NCBI GenBank assembly: GCA_003150315.1
Contig: QAML01000101.1
Location: 68,623 to 103,832, forward strand
DNA: 35,210 nucleotides
Direction of reading: 5' to 3'
Origin: Prevotellaceae bacterium
Lineage (GTDB): Bacteria > Bacteroidota > Bacteroidia > Bacteroidales > Bacteroidaceae
The translations under genes and the position numbers were made by a program. Below are positions 7,131-15,807 of this stretch, piece by piece (positions within the stretch are counted from its first letter, which is position 1; each line of letters starts with the position of its first letter). Below the pieces are notes generated by a model. It saw nothing but the letters and a program-made list of their open reading frames with translations. It was not told the origin of the DNA and searched no databases.

Positions 7131-10100
7131 ATGGGAAAAGTTTTCAGATTATTCAAAGACGGTGCCAATACTTATAATGATTGGAATGCTTCGCCGGATT
7201 ATCCTTACGATTCTACTAACAGAGATACTATAATAGATCCGGAAGGTGCCACGGCTTCAAAAGAAATAACTTCAATACCTTCGCCGTTTGCAAGAATAGA
7301 TTTGGTAAAGAATGCTTTCAGATATATTTGTCGTCAGAATAATAACAAATCATATCTTGATGGTAACACGATATATCATAAACTTGTTTCGGAAACATTG
7401 GATGTCGGCGAAGTCTTTTTCAATATTTCCAAATTTCGAAATGATATAGAAATAATAAAATGGAATCCTAAGCAGGATATTGAAAGACTTATGCGTTCCG
7501 GCATCGCAGGTAATGAATGTCTTGCCGATGTTCTGACGAAATATTTGAAATCTGATTCTTCCGCGTACAATTTTGAGAAAATGCAGAGCATGTATCTTTT
7601 GAATTATAAACGTGGTCCTGAAATATTAAATATAATAGGTGCTACTTCACCTGCTACTGTCTTTTTCTCCAATGCTAACGATTTGCAATATGTCGGCGAT
7701 AATATAAATTTCGGTCAACATAAACCTTTCGGAACCTCTTTCGAACCTTTGTATAAGCGTGATGCAGAATATATAAAGGCATGGTTCGCTTTTAGAAGAA
7801 GCATTTTGGGTTTCGCAAGTCTTTTCCCTGAAATAAATGATTACCTCAATCAAACTTTCGCAGCCATAAAAGACGAAGCATTAAAGGATTCTTTGTTGGA
7901 GCAAGAGGAAACTTCCGAAACTTTCGGGACAATAAATTTGCCGGATGCCAGTGCAGATTTTGTGGAAGTGCTCGGATATAAAATATATTCCCGTAAGTTG
8001 CGCCGCTTTGAGGGAAGTGATTTTGAAATAAAGGCTACTTGCAAGTCTCAAAAGCCTTTGGTTCTGCCGTCAACCCCTGGAAATGTTTATAAAGACTTGC
8101 AATATACTTCTTCTAAGTGGGGCGCGAGAAATGCTGCTCCTTTGAACGACAAACGCAAGTTAGAAGAACGCACTTTACCTTATGACGGAATAAAACAACC
8201 TTATCTTACGATTGGCGATTTGCTGGAAGATTCCATAGTTACGGTTCCTCATAATCTTAACAATAGGGGATATTTTGACGGTAATGTACAAATGGAAAAG
8301 GCGGACGAATGTATTGCTTTCCTTTTGCCTGTAAAACCGATGTATTTCGACTTCTTTACTGTTAAAGACTTGTGTGGCGTTATGCCGGACGGGAAGAAAA
8401 CTATAGAATTACACGTAAACGAAGACGGAGAAGTGAGAGTAACTCTGCGTATACCCATACGGGGGAACGGAAGTGTGTCGTATATGGAATATGTAAGGAA
8501 ATACAGTAACAACAAATCGGAATCAATATACGGTATAACCAAGATAGATGCAACAGGAATTCTTATGCCAAACGTAGAGTTTGACTCCGATGATGAGGCA
8601 TACTATACCGCTGCTTGGGTATCCACAGATAATGATAAAGATATTGATTTGGAATTTTACAAGGGAAGTTCCTTTATTACCGATATTACGAAAGCTTCAA
8701 GAACTACAAGCGAAGACGTAACCAAATCTCAAACATATACGTTGGCACAAAAGCGTTTCGATTATATACGTGTGAATGTAGGAAATCGATGTGCCGGTTT
8801 GATTGTTCCGCATTTGAAGAAAAACAGCGCGGTAAACGTTTTCGAATTCGCAATAGACTTGGGAACAAGTTACACTCATATTGAATTTAAGGAGAAAAGC
8901 GATGCGGAGAGTAGGGCATTTGCTTATGATGAAACGGAATCCATGATGAGTGAAATGTTTTTGCCTTTATTTGTGGAAAAGAACGGAAAGTCCATGCAGT
9001 GGGACTTACTTGATGAACGACCTTTTATAGAAAAAGACTATTTGCCGGTAAGTCTTGGAAAAGATTCCCGAAATCATAAAAATCAGGAAGTAGATTTTTA
9101 TTTCCCCACGCAGACTGTGCTGTCGTGTGCGCGTTCATTGTCATGGGATAAAGCCGTAAATGCTTTTTCGCTCGTGAACATTCCTTTTGCTTATGGCAAA
9201 CGTCGCGATTTGCCTCATGACAAATATGAATTTAATATAAAGTGGGGAACGGACAAGGAGCGTATCGCACTTGACAAATACGTGGAGTGTCTTATGCTAA
9301 TGATTAGAAACAAAGTTGTATCAAATAATGGCGATCTTTCAAAGACCATAATAAAATGGTTCTATCCTCAAAGCATGCCGCAGAACCGTTTGAATCTGTT
9401 GTGCAGGGTATGGGATGAAAAATATAACAAATATTTCAAGCCGGCACCTGCGCAAACGAAACACATGCTTGAGAGCATTGCGCCCGTCAGATACTATTTC
9501 AACAAAATTGCATCCTCTTCGGAATTTGTCAACATTGATATTGGCGGTGGCACAACCGACATTGCTTTTGCCAAAGACAATGATGTGCGCTATGTAACCT
9601 CTTTCCGATATGCAATGAACGATTTGTTTAGCGATTCAATTGCAGAAAACAATCTTGAAAACGGCATAATAGACAGCTTTAAGCACAATATTCGAAAAGT
9701 GTTGGAGGAAAACGGACTTACGGAGCTTGTTGCCGTAATGGATAGCTATGGAAATCGTCGCCCGGAGAATATGGCTGCGTTCCTGTTTGCTTTGAAGGAT
9801 AACAAAATGGTAAAGAATTTGGATTCCAAACTTATTGATTTTGATTATATCCTTGAAACCGACAGTGAATTTAAGATTGTTTTCCTGCTTTTCTATACAG
9901 CTGTTATTTATCATGTGGCTCAAATAATTAAAGCAAAAGGTATGGGAATGCCGCGGCATATAGCTTTCAGTGGAAACGGTGGGTATGTAGTAAACATTCT
10001 CTCTTCCGACAATCGCAGTGTGTCCCGATACACCAAGGACATTATCAAAGCAGTTACCGGCAATGATGCTGATTTTGATTTGGATATCGTTGGTCTTGAA

Positions 10101-10532
10101 TATGGAAGCAATCCCAAGACTGTTACATGCAAAGGTGGTTTGATTGCAGAGGATTCTCAAAAAAATTCAGAACCGCAAGAGATTATTTTGAAAGCACAAG
10201 GAAATGAATTTGTATGCTTTGGAGAAACTTATGGTGATATAACCGACGAAAGCAAGAAGTGTGTTGTAAAGGCCGTTGAGGATTTTTTTGATTTTGCATT
10301 GGAAAAATTACCCTCCATAACTGATATTGAGAACCTTTTCGGCGTTTCCGGAAAATCTGTAAGCAATGCCAGGCAGATTTGTTTTGCTGATTTGCATACC
10401 TATTTGGATAAAGCTGTTGCCAAGTCTGAGGGTGGCGAAAAGAATAAAGGCATAGAGGAAACTTTGTTCTTCGGTCCTATTAAGGGAGCGTTGAATGCGC
10501 TGACCAAAAATATATATGACCAAAACAAATAA
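7131..10532 (+). CDS. 1133-residue protein with C-terminal actin/Hsp70-like (ASKHA) ATPase domain (fourth gene)
   Basis: A very large protein whose second half carries the ASKHA fold's nucleotide-binding signatures in the right order. Phosphate-1 is FAIDLGTSYTHIEF with Asp576, phosphate-2 is NIDIGGGTTDIAF (803-810), and the adenosine motif is AFSGNGGYVVNI (947-951). About 130 further residues follow. The first 570 residues match no domain I know; they are long, mixed in character and without membrane segments or signal peptide, so the protein is probably cytoplasmic. The overall size and layout recall proteins annotated as virulence factor SrfB or acetate/sugar kinase-Hsc70-actin family, but I cannot confirm homology. 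It starts one base after the tubulin-like gene, so the two nucleotide switches are likely made together. Confidence 0.8.
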   Translation: MGKVFRLFKDGANTYNDWNASPDYPYDSTNRDTIIDPEGATASKEITSIPSPFARIDLVKNAFRYICRQNNNKSYLDGNTIYHKLVSETLDVGEVFFNISKFRNDIEIIKWNPKQDIERLMRSGIAGNECLADVLTKYLKSDSSAYNFEKMQSMYLLNYKRGPEILNIIGATSPATVFFSNANDLQYVGDNINFGQHKPFGTSFEPLYKRDAEYIKAWFAFRRSILGFASLFPEINDYLNQTFAAIKDEALKDSLLEQEETSETFGTINLPDASADFVEVLGYKIYSRKLRRFEGSDFEIKATCKSQKPLVLPSTPGNVYKDLQYTSSKWGARNAAPLNDKRKLEERTLPYDGIKQPYLTIGDLLEDSIVTVPHNLNNRGYFDGNVQMEKADECIAFLLPVKPMYFDFFTVKDLCGVMPDGKKTIELHVNEDGEVRVTLRIPIRGNGSVSYMEYVRKYSNNKSESIYGITKIDATGILMPNVEFDSDDEAYYTAAWVSTDNDKDIDLEFYKGSSFITDITKASRTTSEDVTKSQTYTLAQKRFDYIRVNVGNRCAGLIVPHLKKNSAVNVFEFAIDLGTSYTHIEFKEKSDAESRAFAYDETESMMSEMFLPLFVEKNGKSMQWDLLDERPFIEKDYLPVSLGKDSRNHKNQEVDFYFPTQTVLSCARSLSWDKAVNAFSLVNIPFAYGKRRDLPHDKYEFNIKWGTDKERIALDKYVECLMLMIRNKVVSNNGDLSKTIIKWFYPQSMPQNRLNLLCRVWDEKYNKYFKPAPAQTKHMLESIAPVRYYFNKIASSSEFVNIDIGGGTTDIAFAKDNDVRYVTSFRYAMNDLFSDSIAENNLENGIIDSFKHNIRKVLEENGLTELVAVMDSYGNRRPENMAAFLFALKDNKMVKNLDSKLIDFDYILETDSEFKIVFLLFYTAVIYHVAQIIKAKGMGMPRHIAFSGNGGYVVNILSSDNRSVSRYTKDIIKAVTGNDADFDLDIVGLEYGSNPKTVTCKGGLIAEDSQKNSEPQEIILKAQGNEFVCFGETYGDITDESKKCVVKAVEDFFDFALEKLPSITDIENLFGVSGKSVSNARQICFADLHTYLDKAVAKSEGGEKNKGIEETLFFGPIKGALNALTKNIYDQNK

Positions 10533-10545
10533 AATACGCGAGTAA

Positions 10546-11076
10546 ATGTTGTTCTTATTAGGTGGACAAAAGTTAAAAGAAGAGTTTTCGCGAATGACGA
10601 AGCAGGTGGCGGAATGCGAAAAAAAAATAGAACAATGCCGCAAAACGATTTCTTCTTTGCAAGAGCGAATTAAGGAACTCGAAAATGCCGTTGCGGAATC
10701 AGTGAATAATCCTGTAAAAAAGGAAAAGGCGGAAGAACCGGAAGTTTTCAGGTGTAAAACTGTCAAGATTGTTCGCAACGGTTTCTTTGATTTGAATCGC
10801 TCGGACGTGTTCGTGGAATTGTGTACGAGCAAAAGCGCGAAAAGTGCCTTCGCAGTTTTTCCTGCCGAAGCCGAGGATTGTGTTGAATTTGAAATATGTA
10901 ATTTGCCGCGTTTGATTTCGTATGACGGAATTGGTGATGCCGTTGATTTTAGTTCTGGAAGTTGTATGTTGGCTTCTGCATCAGGGTGCAAAACAGTGGA
11001 ACGTGGTATGGCTCGTATGGAAGAAGACGGTTTTTGGCATATAATTAAACGTTCTCAAGTGCTTTTGTACAAATGA
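10546..11076 (+). CDS. Coiled-coil protein of unknown function (fifth gene of the operon)
   Basis: I do not recognise this 176-residue protein. Residues about 8-52 form a heptad-rich coiled coil (KIEQCRKTISSLQERIKELENAV). A short charged linker (KKEKAEEPE) follows, then a compact C-terminal domain of about 105 residues with alternating strands and conserved-looking aromatic and glycine positions (RNGFFDLNRSDVFVEL, FWHIIKRSQVLLYK). There is no signal peptide or membrane segment. It begins 13 bp after the ATPase gene and is the last gene before a 428-bp gap, so it closes the operon. An adaptor or nucleotide-exchange role toward the ATPase or tubulin-like protein is possible but speculative. Confidence 0.7.
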   Translation: MLFLLGGQKLKEEFSRMTKQVAECEKKIEQCRKTISSLQERIKELENAVAESVNNPVKKEKAEEPEVFRCKTVKIVRNGFFDLNRSDVFVELCTSKSAKSAFAVFPAEAEDCVEFEICNLPRLISYDGIGDAVDFSSGSCMLASASGCKTVERGMARMEEDGFWHIIKRSQVLLYK

Positions 11077-11261
11077 AGGACCTGACTGTTTGACGGAATT
11101 AAAATAATAATAAAAATTTCAAAGGCAACATTTGGATAAATATTTCCAATATGTGCATAAAAAGCGGATATAAGGGCTGCAGAAAAGCAAAAAAGCAGGA
11201 TTTGAAACACCGTTTTTTAAGGAAAATATAAGATGCTGAATTATACAAACTTATAAAGCGT

Positions 11262-11349
11262 AAAAATACAAGCCATATATTTTAAAATACAAGGCACATA
11301 TTTTGAAATATGTGCCTTGTATTTTTTGTAAAGTGCCTTATGTTTTTTT
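11262..11349 (+). repeat. Intergenic AAGGC-box palindromic repeat, copy 3
   Basis: The clearest copy. Boxes start at 11270 (AAGCC), 11291 (AAGGC), 11314 (GCCTT) and 11335 (GCCTT), so neighbouring boxes in the same orientation are exactly 21 bp apart. The inner pair forms a stem with 13-bp perfect arms (from 11291 and ending at 11318), followed by a T-run. Confidence 0.92.
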
Positions 11350-11474
11350 CGAAGTCCTGTTTTGACCGAAAAACAAGCAATAGATTCATGCAGAAGCCTA
11401 CGCATGTTTATGCGTTTTGCGTTTGGCTTTGAAATAAAATCGTTGCGAAGAAAGTCTTTTTTGTTGCATTATAT

Positions 11475-11482
11475 TAACTTTG
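11475..11482 (+). promoter_or_regulatory. Putative -7 box for the OPT transporter gene
   Basis: TAACTTTG matches TAnnTTTG exactly, 22 bp before the ATG. The same core (CTAACTTTGC-like) occurs upstream of rpsA and mltF. A -33 TTG at the usual spacing is not visible. Confidence 0.5.
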
Positions 11483-11504
11483 CCTTTGAAAAATTATAAC
11501 AACG

Positions 11505-13511
11505 ATGAATAAAGATTTGGAAAATTCAAATGTAAACGAAGCGCCGGAAATAAAACTTGCCGAAAACGCTTTCAGGGAGTTAAAGCCCGGAGAGGAGTAC
11601 AATCCAATAATGTCTTCCGATATAAATCCTCGTGAAGCAACGCCGTGGTCGGTGATATGGGGATTGGTAATGGTAATAATTTTCTCGGCTGCCACAGCTT
11701 ATCTCGGTCTTAAGGTAGGTCAGGTGTTCGAAGCCGCCATTCCCATTGCCATTATCGCAGTTGGAATATCCGGAGCGGCAAAGCGTAAAGGCGCATTGGG
11801 TGAGAACGTCATAATACAAAGCATCGGCGCATGTTCGGGAAACGTTGTCGCCGGCGCAATTTTCACCCTTCCCGCATTATATATATTGCAGGCTAAATAT
11901 CCCGATATTTCTGTTGATTTTGCAAAGGTTTTCCTTGCATCGTTTCTTGGTGGCGCGTTGGGAATTTTGTTCCTGATTCCTTTCCGAAAATATTTTGTTA
12001 AGGAAATGCATGGCAAATATCCATTCCCCGAAGCCACGGCAACCACGCAAGTACTCGTTTCCGGTCAGAAAGGAGGTGGAAGTCTCACACTGCTTCTGAA
12101 ATCAGGAATAATCGGCGGTTTGTACGATTTCATAGTAGCCACATTCGGTTTGTGGAACGAGAATTTTACAAGTCGTGTATGCTCCTTGGGTGAAACAGTT
12201 GCCGATAAAGCCAAATTTGTTTTCAAAATAAACACGGGAGCAGCGGTATTGGGAATGGGATATATCGTAGGACTGAAATATGCAACGATTATATGTGCCG
12301 GATCTGTAATTGTGTGGTGGGTGATAGTTCCTCTGATTTCACTGATATTCCCAGAACTGATAGTGGCAAACGGTGTATCGGCAGCTTCGGCAAGTCCCGA
12401 ACAAATATTTTCCTATGCTCGTTCAATAGGAATAGGTGCCATAGCCATGGCTGGTATAATCGGTATAATAAAGAGCCGCAAAATTATTGTAAGTGCGGTA
12501 TCTCTTGCTGGACGCGAGATGAAGAAAAAAGGCGAAGAAAGCAAGGAAACCGTGCGCACACAGCGCGATCTTCCCATGAAACTCATTGTAGTGGGTACGA
12601 TAATAACGTTGTTAATAATTTTCTTGTTTTTCTGGTTCGGCGCAATGCAGGGAAATATAATGTATGCCATAGCCGGAATCCTTCTTGTGGCTGTCATTGC
12701 ATTTCTTTTCACGACTGTGGCTGCAAATGCCATAGCAATAGTGGGAAGTAATCCCGTATCGGGCATGACATTAATGGCATTGATACTTTCATCTATAATA
12801 ATGGTGTCCGTAGGTCTTAAAGGAACGGGTGGAATTGTGGCTTCGCTTCTTATGGGAGGCGTTATATGTACGGCGTTGTCGATGGCGGGAAGCTTTGTAA
12901 CCGATTTGAAAATCGGCTATTGGCTCGGAACAACTCCTGCAAAGCAGGAATCTTTCAAATTCTTGGGAACGCTCGTTGCAGCAGTAACTGTTGGCGGAGT
13001 CATGATAGTGTTAAACAAAACTTATGGCTTTACGGGAGATGCTCTTGCGGCACCTCAGGCTCACGCTATGGCTGCAGTTATAGAACCTCTTATGAATGGT
13101 GGCAGTGCACCATGGCTTCTTTACGGAATAGGTTGCTTGATAGCCATAGTGTTAACCGCATGCAATGTTTCTGCTTTGGCTTTTGCGTTGGGAATGTTCA
13201 TTCCTTTGGAATTAAACTTGCCTCTTTTGGTGGGAGGTCTTGTCAGTTGGTACGTAAAGAACCGCACGAACGATGAGAAACTGCGTAACGCTTATAACGA
13301 ACGTGGCACGTTGATTGCTTCGGGCTTCATTGCCGGTGGCGCATTAATGGGAGTTGTGAGCGCAGCCCTTAGATTTGGCGGAATAAACCTTGTGCTTGAT
13401 TCCTGGCTCGCAAATACTATGAGTGAATTGGTATCTCTGGTGGCTTATGTGGCACTTGTGGCTGTTTTTGTAAAGATGTCTGTCGTAAAACCCAAGAATT
13501 TCGGATTGTAA
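11505..13511 (+). CDS. OPT-family oligopeptide transporter
   Basis: A 668-residue integral membrane protein of the oligopeptide transporter (OPT) family, which imports short peptides or metal chelates by proton coupling. After a polar N-terminal tail (1-35) the protein is almost entirely hydrophobic helices, roughly 14-16. The family's N-terminal region is recognisable: NPREATPWSVIWGLVMVI, then AYLGLKVGQVFEAAIP, and KYPFPEATATTQVLVSGQKGG around 170-190. A charged cytoplasmic loop (KKKGEESKETVRTQRD, about 343-358) divides the two halves. It is preceded by its own putative promoter and followed by rpsP, which also has one, so it is probably transcribed alone. The substrate cannot be told from sequence. 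Confidence 0.9.
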   Translation: MNKDLENSNVNEAPEIKLAENAFRELKPGEEYNPIMSSDINPREATPWSVIWGLVMVIIFSAATAYLGLKVGQVFEAAIPIAIIAVGISGAAKRKGALGENVIIQSIGACSGNVVAGAIFTLPALYILQAKYPDISVDFAKVFLASFLGGALGILFLIPFRKYFVKEMHGKYPFPEATATTQVLVSGQKGGGSLTLLLKSGIIGGLYDFIVATFGLWNENFTSRVCSLGETVADKAKFVFKINTGAAVLGMGYIVGLKYATIICAGSVIVWWVIVPLISLIFPELIVANGVSAASASPEQIFSYARSIGIGAIAMAGIIGIIKSRKIIVSAVSLAGREMKKKGEESKETVRTQRDLPMKLIVVGTIITLLIIFLFFWFGAMQGNIMYAIAGILLVAVIAFLFTTVAANAIAIVGSNPVSGMTLMALILSSIIMVSVGLKGTGGIVASLLMGGVICTALSMAGSFVTDLKIGYWLGTTPAKQESFKFLGTLVAAVTVGGVMIVLNKTYGFTGDALAAPQAHAMAAVIEPLMNGGSAPWLLYGIGCLIAIVLTACNVSALAFALGMFIPLELNLPLLVGGLVSWYVKNRTNDEKLRNAYNERGTLIASGFIAGGALMGVVSAALRFGGINLVLDSWLANTMSELVSLVAYVALVAVFVKMSVVKPKNFGL

Positions 13512-13541
13512 AACAGCAGTCGTTGACAGTTTAATTGAAAA

Positions 13542-13557
13542 TAAATTTGTAATTTTG
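13542..13557 (+). promoter_or_regulatory. Overlapping -7 boxes for rpsP
   Basis: Two TAnnTTTG matches lie side by side, TAAATTTG (13542-13549) and TAATTTTG (13550-13557). A TTG at 13523-13525 (in GTTGACAG) is a possible -33 element for either, at spacings of 16 or 24, neither ideal. Confidence 0.45.
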
Positions 13558-13606
13558 CAGCACCGCTACGAGTTGGCGGTATGTTCAAAATAAATAAAAA
13601 CAAATT

Positions 13607-14164
13607 ATGGCAACAAAAATCAGATTGCAGCGCCACGGACGCAAGGGCTACGCTCACTACACCGTTGTGGTTGCTGATTCCAGAGCTCCGCGTGACGGAA
13701 AGTTCATTGAACGTCTTGGCAGTTACGATCCTAATACGAATCCTGCCACAATACAGTTGAATTTTGACCGTGCTCTTTATTGGCTTGAGGTTGGTGCACA
13801 GCCCACTGATACTGCTAATTTCATTTTGAAGCGTGAAGGTGTTTTGATGATGAAGCATCTCCGTGGCGGTGTTAAGAAAGGCGCATTCGACGAGGCAGAA
13901 GCTCAAAAGCGTTTCGATGCTTGGAAAGCAGACAAGGATGCACGTATCAACGCTGTAGTAACAAAACTTCAGGCAGACAAGCGTAATGACGAAGCAAAAC
14001 GCAAAGATGCAGAGGTAAAAGTAAACGAAGAAATTGCAAAGCGTGTAGCTGAGAAAAAAGCCAGCATAGCTGCTGCACAGGCTGAAGAAGCAGCAAAAGC
14101 TGCAGAAGCTGAAGCTCCGGCAGAGGAACAAGCTCCAGCTCAGACAGAAGAAGCTAACGCATAA
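13607..14164 (+). CDS. rpsP: Ribosomal protein bS16 with long charged C-terminal tail
   Basis: Small-subunit ribosomal protein bS16. The first 85 residues are the conserved domain: [28 protein letters not shown], then [11 protein letters not shown] and the region [24 protein letters not shown]. The total of 185 residues is about twice the usual bacterial length because residues 90-185 add a helical, Lys/Glu/Ala-rich tail ([24 protein letters not shown]). Long tails of this type are familiar in Bacteroidetes. A strong terminator follows the stop by 16 bp, and a promoter precedes it, so the gene stands alone, not in the rimM-trmD-rplS operon known elsewhere. Confidence 0.96.
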   Translation: MATKIRLQRHGRKGYAHYTVVVADSRAPRDGKFIERLGSYDPNTNPATIQLNFDRALYWLEVGAQPTDTANFILKREGVLMMKHLRGGVKKGAFDEAEAQKRFDAWKADKDARINAVVTKLQADKRNDEAKRKDAEVKVNEEIAKRVAEKKASIAAAQAEEAAKAAEAEAPAEEQAPAQTEEANA

Positions 14165-14180
14165 GCGTATTTTCACAAAT

Positions 14181-14218
14181 AAAACAAGCGGAACATTTTG
14201 TTCCGCTTGTTTTGTTTT
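14181..14218 (+). terminator. Intrinsic terminator after rpsP
   Basis: A perfect 15-bp stem (14181-14195 with 14199-14213) with a 3-nt loop is followed by a T-rich tail. The A-rich left side makes it potentially active in both directions. Confidence 0.85.
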
Positions 14219-14409
14219 ATATCGTTTGACAAATATCGCTTTTATACTATAGTACATGAATCGAAATAGATATCAGTTTGGTTTTTGAAGGTTGAATTTT
14301 GTTTTTTGCTATATAATGAAGTGTGTGAAATATGTCCTTCAAAAGAAAGAAATTTAATTTCTAAAACATACTGTTGAAGACATAAAAGAAGATGCTTTCA
14401 AATCATTGG

Positions 14410-14496
14410 AAAAAACATAAGGCATGTTGCGAAAAATACAAGCCATATATTTTAAAATACAAGGCACTTGTTTTAAAATAAGTGCCTTGTGTTTTT
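14410..14496 (+). repeat. Intergenic AAGGC-box palindromic repeat, copy 4
   Basis: It has three left boxes at 14419, 14440 and 14461, exactly 21 bp apart, and one right GCCTT box at 14484. This three-plus-one layout is shared with copy 1 in inverse orientation and differs from the two-plus-two layout of copies 2 and 3. Confidence 0.92.
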
Positions 14497-14604
14497 GTTC
14501 GTTATAAGTGTTTGAAAAATAATATCTTGTAAAGAAGCTAAAATCGTACAGTTTTGAGCTGCTAATTTGCCGTGTTTTTCCGTTGCAAAACACAGTTGTT
14601 TCTG

Positions 14605-15627
14605 TTACAACAGTGCTTCTTTTATATCGTTTACGAGTGTGTGAACATCTTTTTCGGTAGTGTCGAAAGAAGTAACGAGACGAATTTCGTTAATACCCTC
14701 ATTCCAATAGAAGAATGCGTGTTTCAATGCCAATTTTTCCGCAGAGTCGTGCGGCAGAGTTAGAAACAGTTGGTTGCTTTCGGTTTTCTGTGTGAATGAT
14801 ACTTGGTCTGATTTCTCCAATTCCATGCGTAGCAACGCAGCCATGGCGTTCGCATGTTTGGCATTGCTTAGCCATAAATCGTTTTCCATATATGCGGAGA
14901 ACTGGCAGGCGAGAAATCTCTGTTTTGAAGCCAGCTGCGCACTTTGTTTGCGTATAAAAGCTGCGCCACTTTTGAGTTTGTCGTTAATTATTACGACACA
15001 TTCTCCAATCATAAGTCCGTTTTTTGTTCCACCAAAGCTTACCACATCAACACCGCAGGATTTGGTCAGTTCCTGCAGGCTTTTGTTTAATGCCGCACAG
15101 GCGTTGGCAAGTCTTGCACCGTCCATATGTACAAACATTCCGTGAGAGTGGGCAAGGGAAGTGATTTCCATTATTTCTTCGGGCGTATAAACTGTGCCGA
15201 GCTCGGTGCATTGTGAAATGTATATGGCTTGCGGCTGCGAATGATGCTGCTCTCCAAATCCCACGAGATAGGGTTTTATGGATTCTGCACAGAGTTTGCC
15301 GTTTGTCGTAGGTATTGTTTTTATTGAAGCACCTGTCATCTTTCCCGGCGCACCGCATTCGTCCACAACGATGTGTGCAGTTTCTGCGCATAATATCAGT
15401 CCCCACGGTTTGCTGCATAGCTCAAGAGCAAGACAGTTGCTACCTGTTCCGTTGAAAGTGAATAAAACCTGTGTTCCTCCGCCGAAAGCCATATCTATTT
15501 TGTGTTCTGCGTCTATTGACCATTGGTCTTCTCCGTAACCGAGAGCATGATCAATGTTGGCTTTGCTTATGGCTTCCATTACTTCTGGGCTTATTCCCGA
15601 ATTGTTATCGCTTGCGAAACTTCTCAT
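14605..15627 (-). CDS. ltaE: Low-specificity L-threonine aldolase (PLP-dependent)
   Basis: A 340-residue fold-type I PLP enzyme that cleaves L-threonine or L-allo-threonine to glycine and acetaldehyde in the cytoplasm. Visible active-site elements are the N-terminal FASDNNSGISPEVMEAI, His85 in AETAHI (stacks on PLP), Asp169 in HMDGAR (pyridine nitrogen contact), and the PLP lysine Lys202 in VSFGGTKNGL. It resembles the longer bacterial form often annotated as a low-specificity or beta-eliminating-lyase-like aldolase. It is transcribed alone on the minus strand; a TACATTTG -7 box lies upstream at 15674-15681. The exact stereospecificity is not readable from sequence. Confidence 0.92.
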   Translation of the reverse strand: MRSFASDNNSGISPEVMEAISKANIDHALGYGEDQWSIDAEHKIDMAFGGGTQVLFTFNGTGSNCLALELCSKPWGLILCAETAHIVVDECGAPGKMTGASIKTIPTTNGKLCAESIKPYLVGFGEQHHSQPQAIYISQCTELGTVYTPEEIMEITSLAHSHGMFVHMDGARLANACAALNKSLQELTKSCGVDVVSFGGTKNGLMIGECVVIINDKLKSGAAFIRKQSAQLASKQRFLACQFSAYMENDLWLSNAKHANAMAALLRMELEKSDQVSFTQKTESNQLFLTLPHDSAEKLALKHAFFYWNEGINEIRLVTSFDTTEKDVHTLVNDIKEALL

Positions 15628-15673
15628 GATGTTTTCGTTTTTAATACCTACTTATGTAGTGATGCACATGATG

Positions 15674-15681
15674 CAAATGTA
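15674..15681 (-). promoter_or_regulatory. Putative -7 box for the threonine aldolase gene
   Basis: The minus strand reads TACATTTG, an exact TAnnTTTG match, 47 bp before the start codon. No clear -33 TTG is seen. Confidence 0.45.
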
Positions 15682-15776
15682 AATAAATCTTATTGTTCTG
15701 CGTTGCTCGTGATGAGGTTTTCTGTATGATATCTTTTATTTTTTGTTTGTTAACGCTATACGGCGTTTTTTTTCGT

Positions 15777-15784
15777 TACCTTTG
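15777..15784 (+). promoter_or_regulatory. Putative -7 box for the lipoprotein-glmM operon
   Basis: TACCTTTG matches TAnnTTTG, 24 bp before the lipoprotein start. A TTG at 15747-15749 lies somewhat too far upstream. Confidence 0.45.
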
Positions 15785-15807
15785 CGGCAAGTAAAAATCA
15801 AAAAGTT

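Larger units (their letters stand above)
11077..11504. other. 428-bp intergenic region after the five-gene operon
   Basis: It holds repeat copy 3 (11262-11349) and a putative promoter for the OPT transporter near its right end. The bases 11077-11261 and 11350-11470 show no coding frame, and no strong G+C-rich terminator hairpin follows the operon. Repeat copy 3, with its stem and T-run, is the best terminator candidate. Confidence 0.65.
14165..14604. other. 440-bp convergent intergenic region, rpsP to threonine aldolase
   Basis: It holds the rpsP terminator, then AT-rich sequence with no credible gene (14220-14409), then repeat copy 4 (14410-14496), then about 100 bp to the stop codon of the threonine aldolase gene on the other strand. 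Confidence 0.65.

Noticed and set aside
9636..10160. 174-residue minus-strand frame inside the ASKHA ATPase gene
   Set aside because: It is antisense to a gene with clear motifs, has no promoter and its peptide lacks family features.
4105..11076. Recent horizontal transfer of the five-gene operon as an island
   Set aside because: There is no integrase, tRNA attachment site or flanking direct repeat next to it. Base composition by eye is not clearly different from neighbouring genes.
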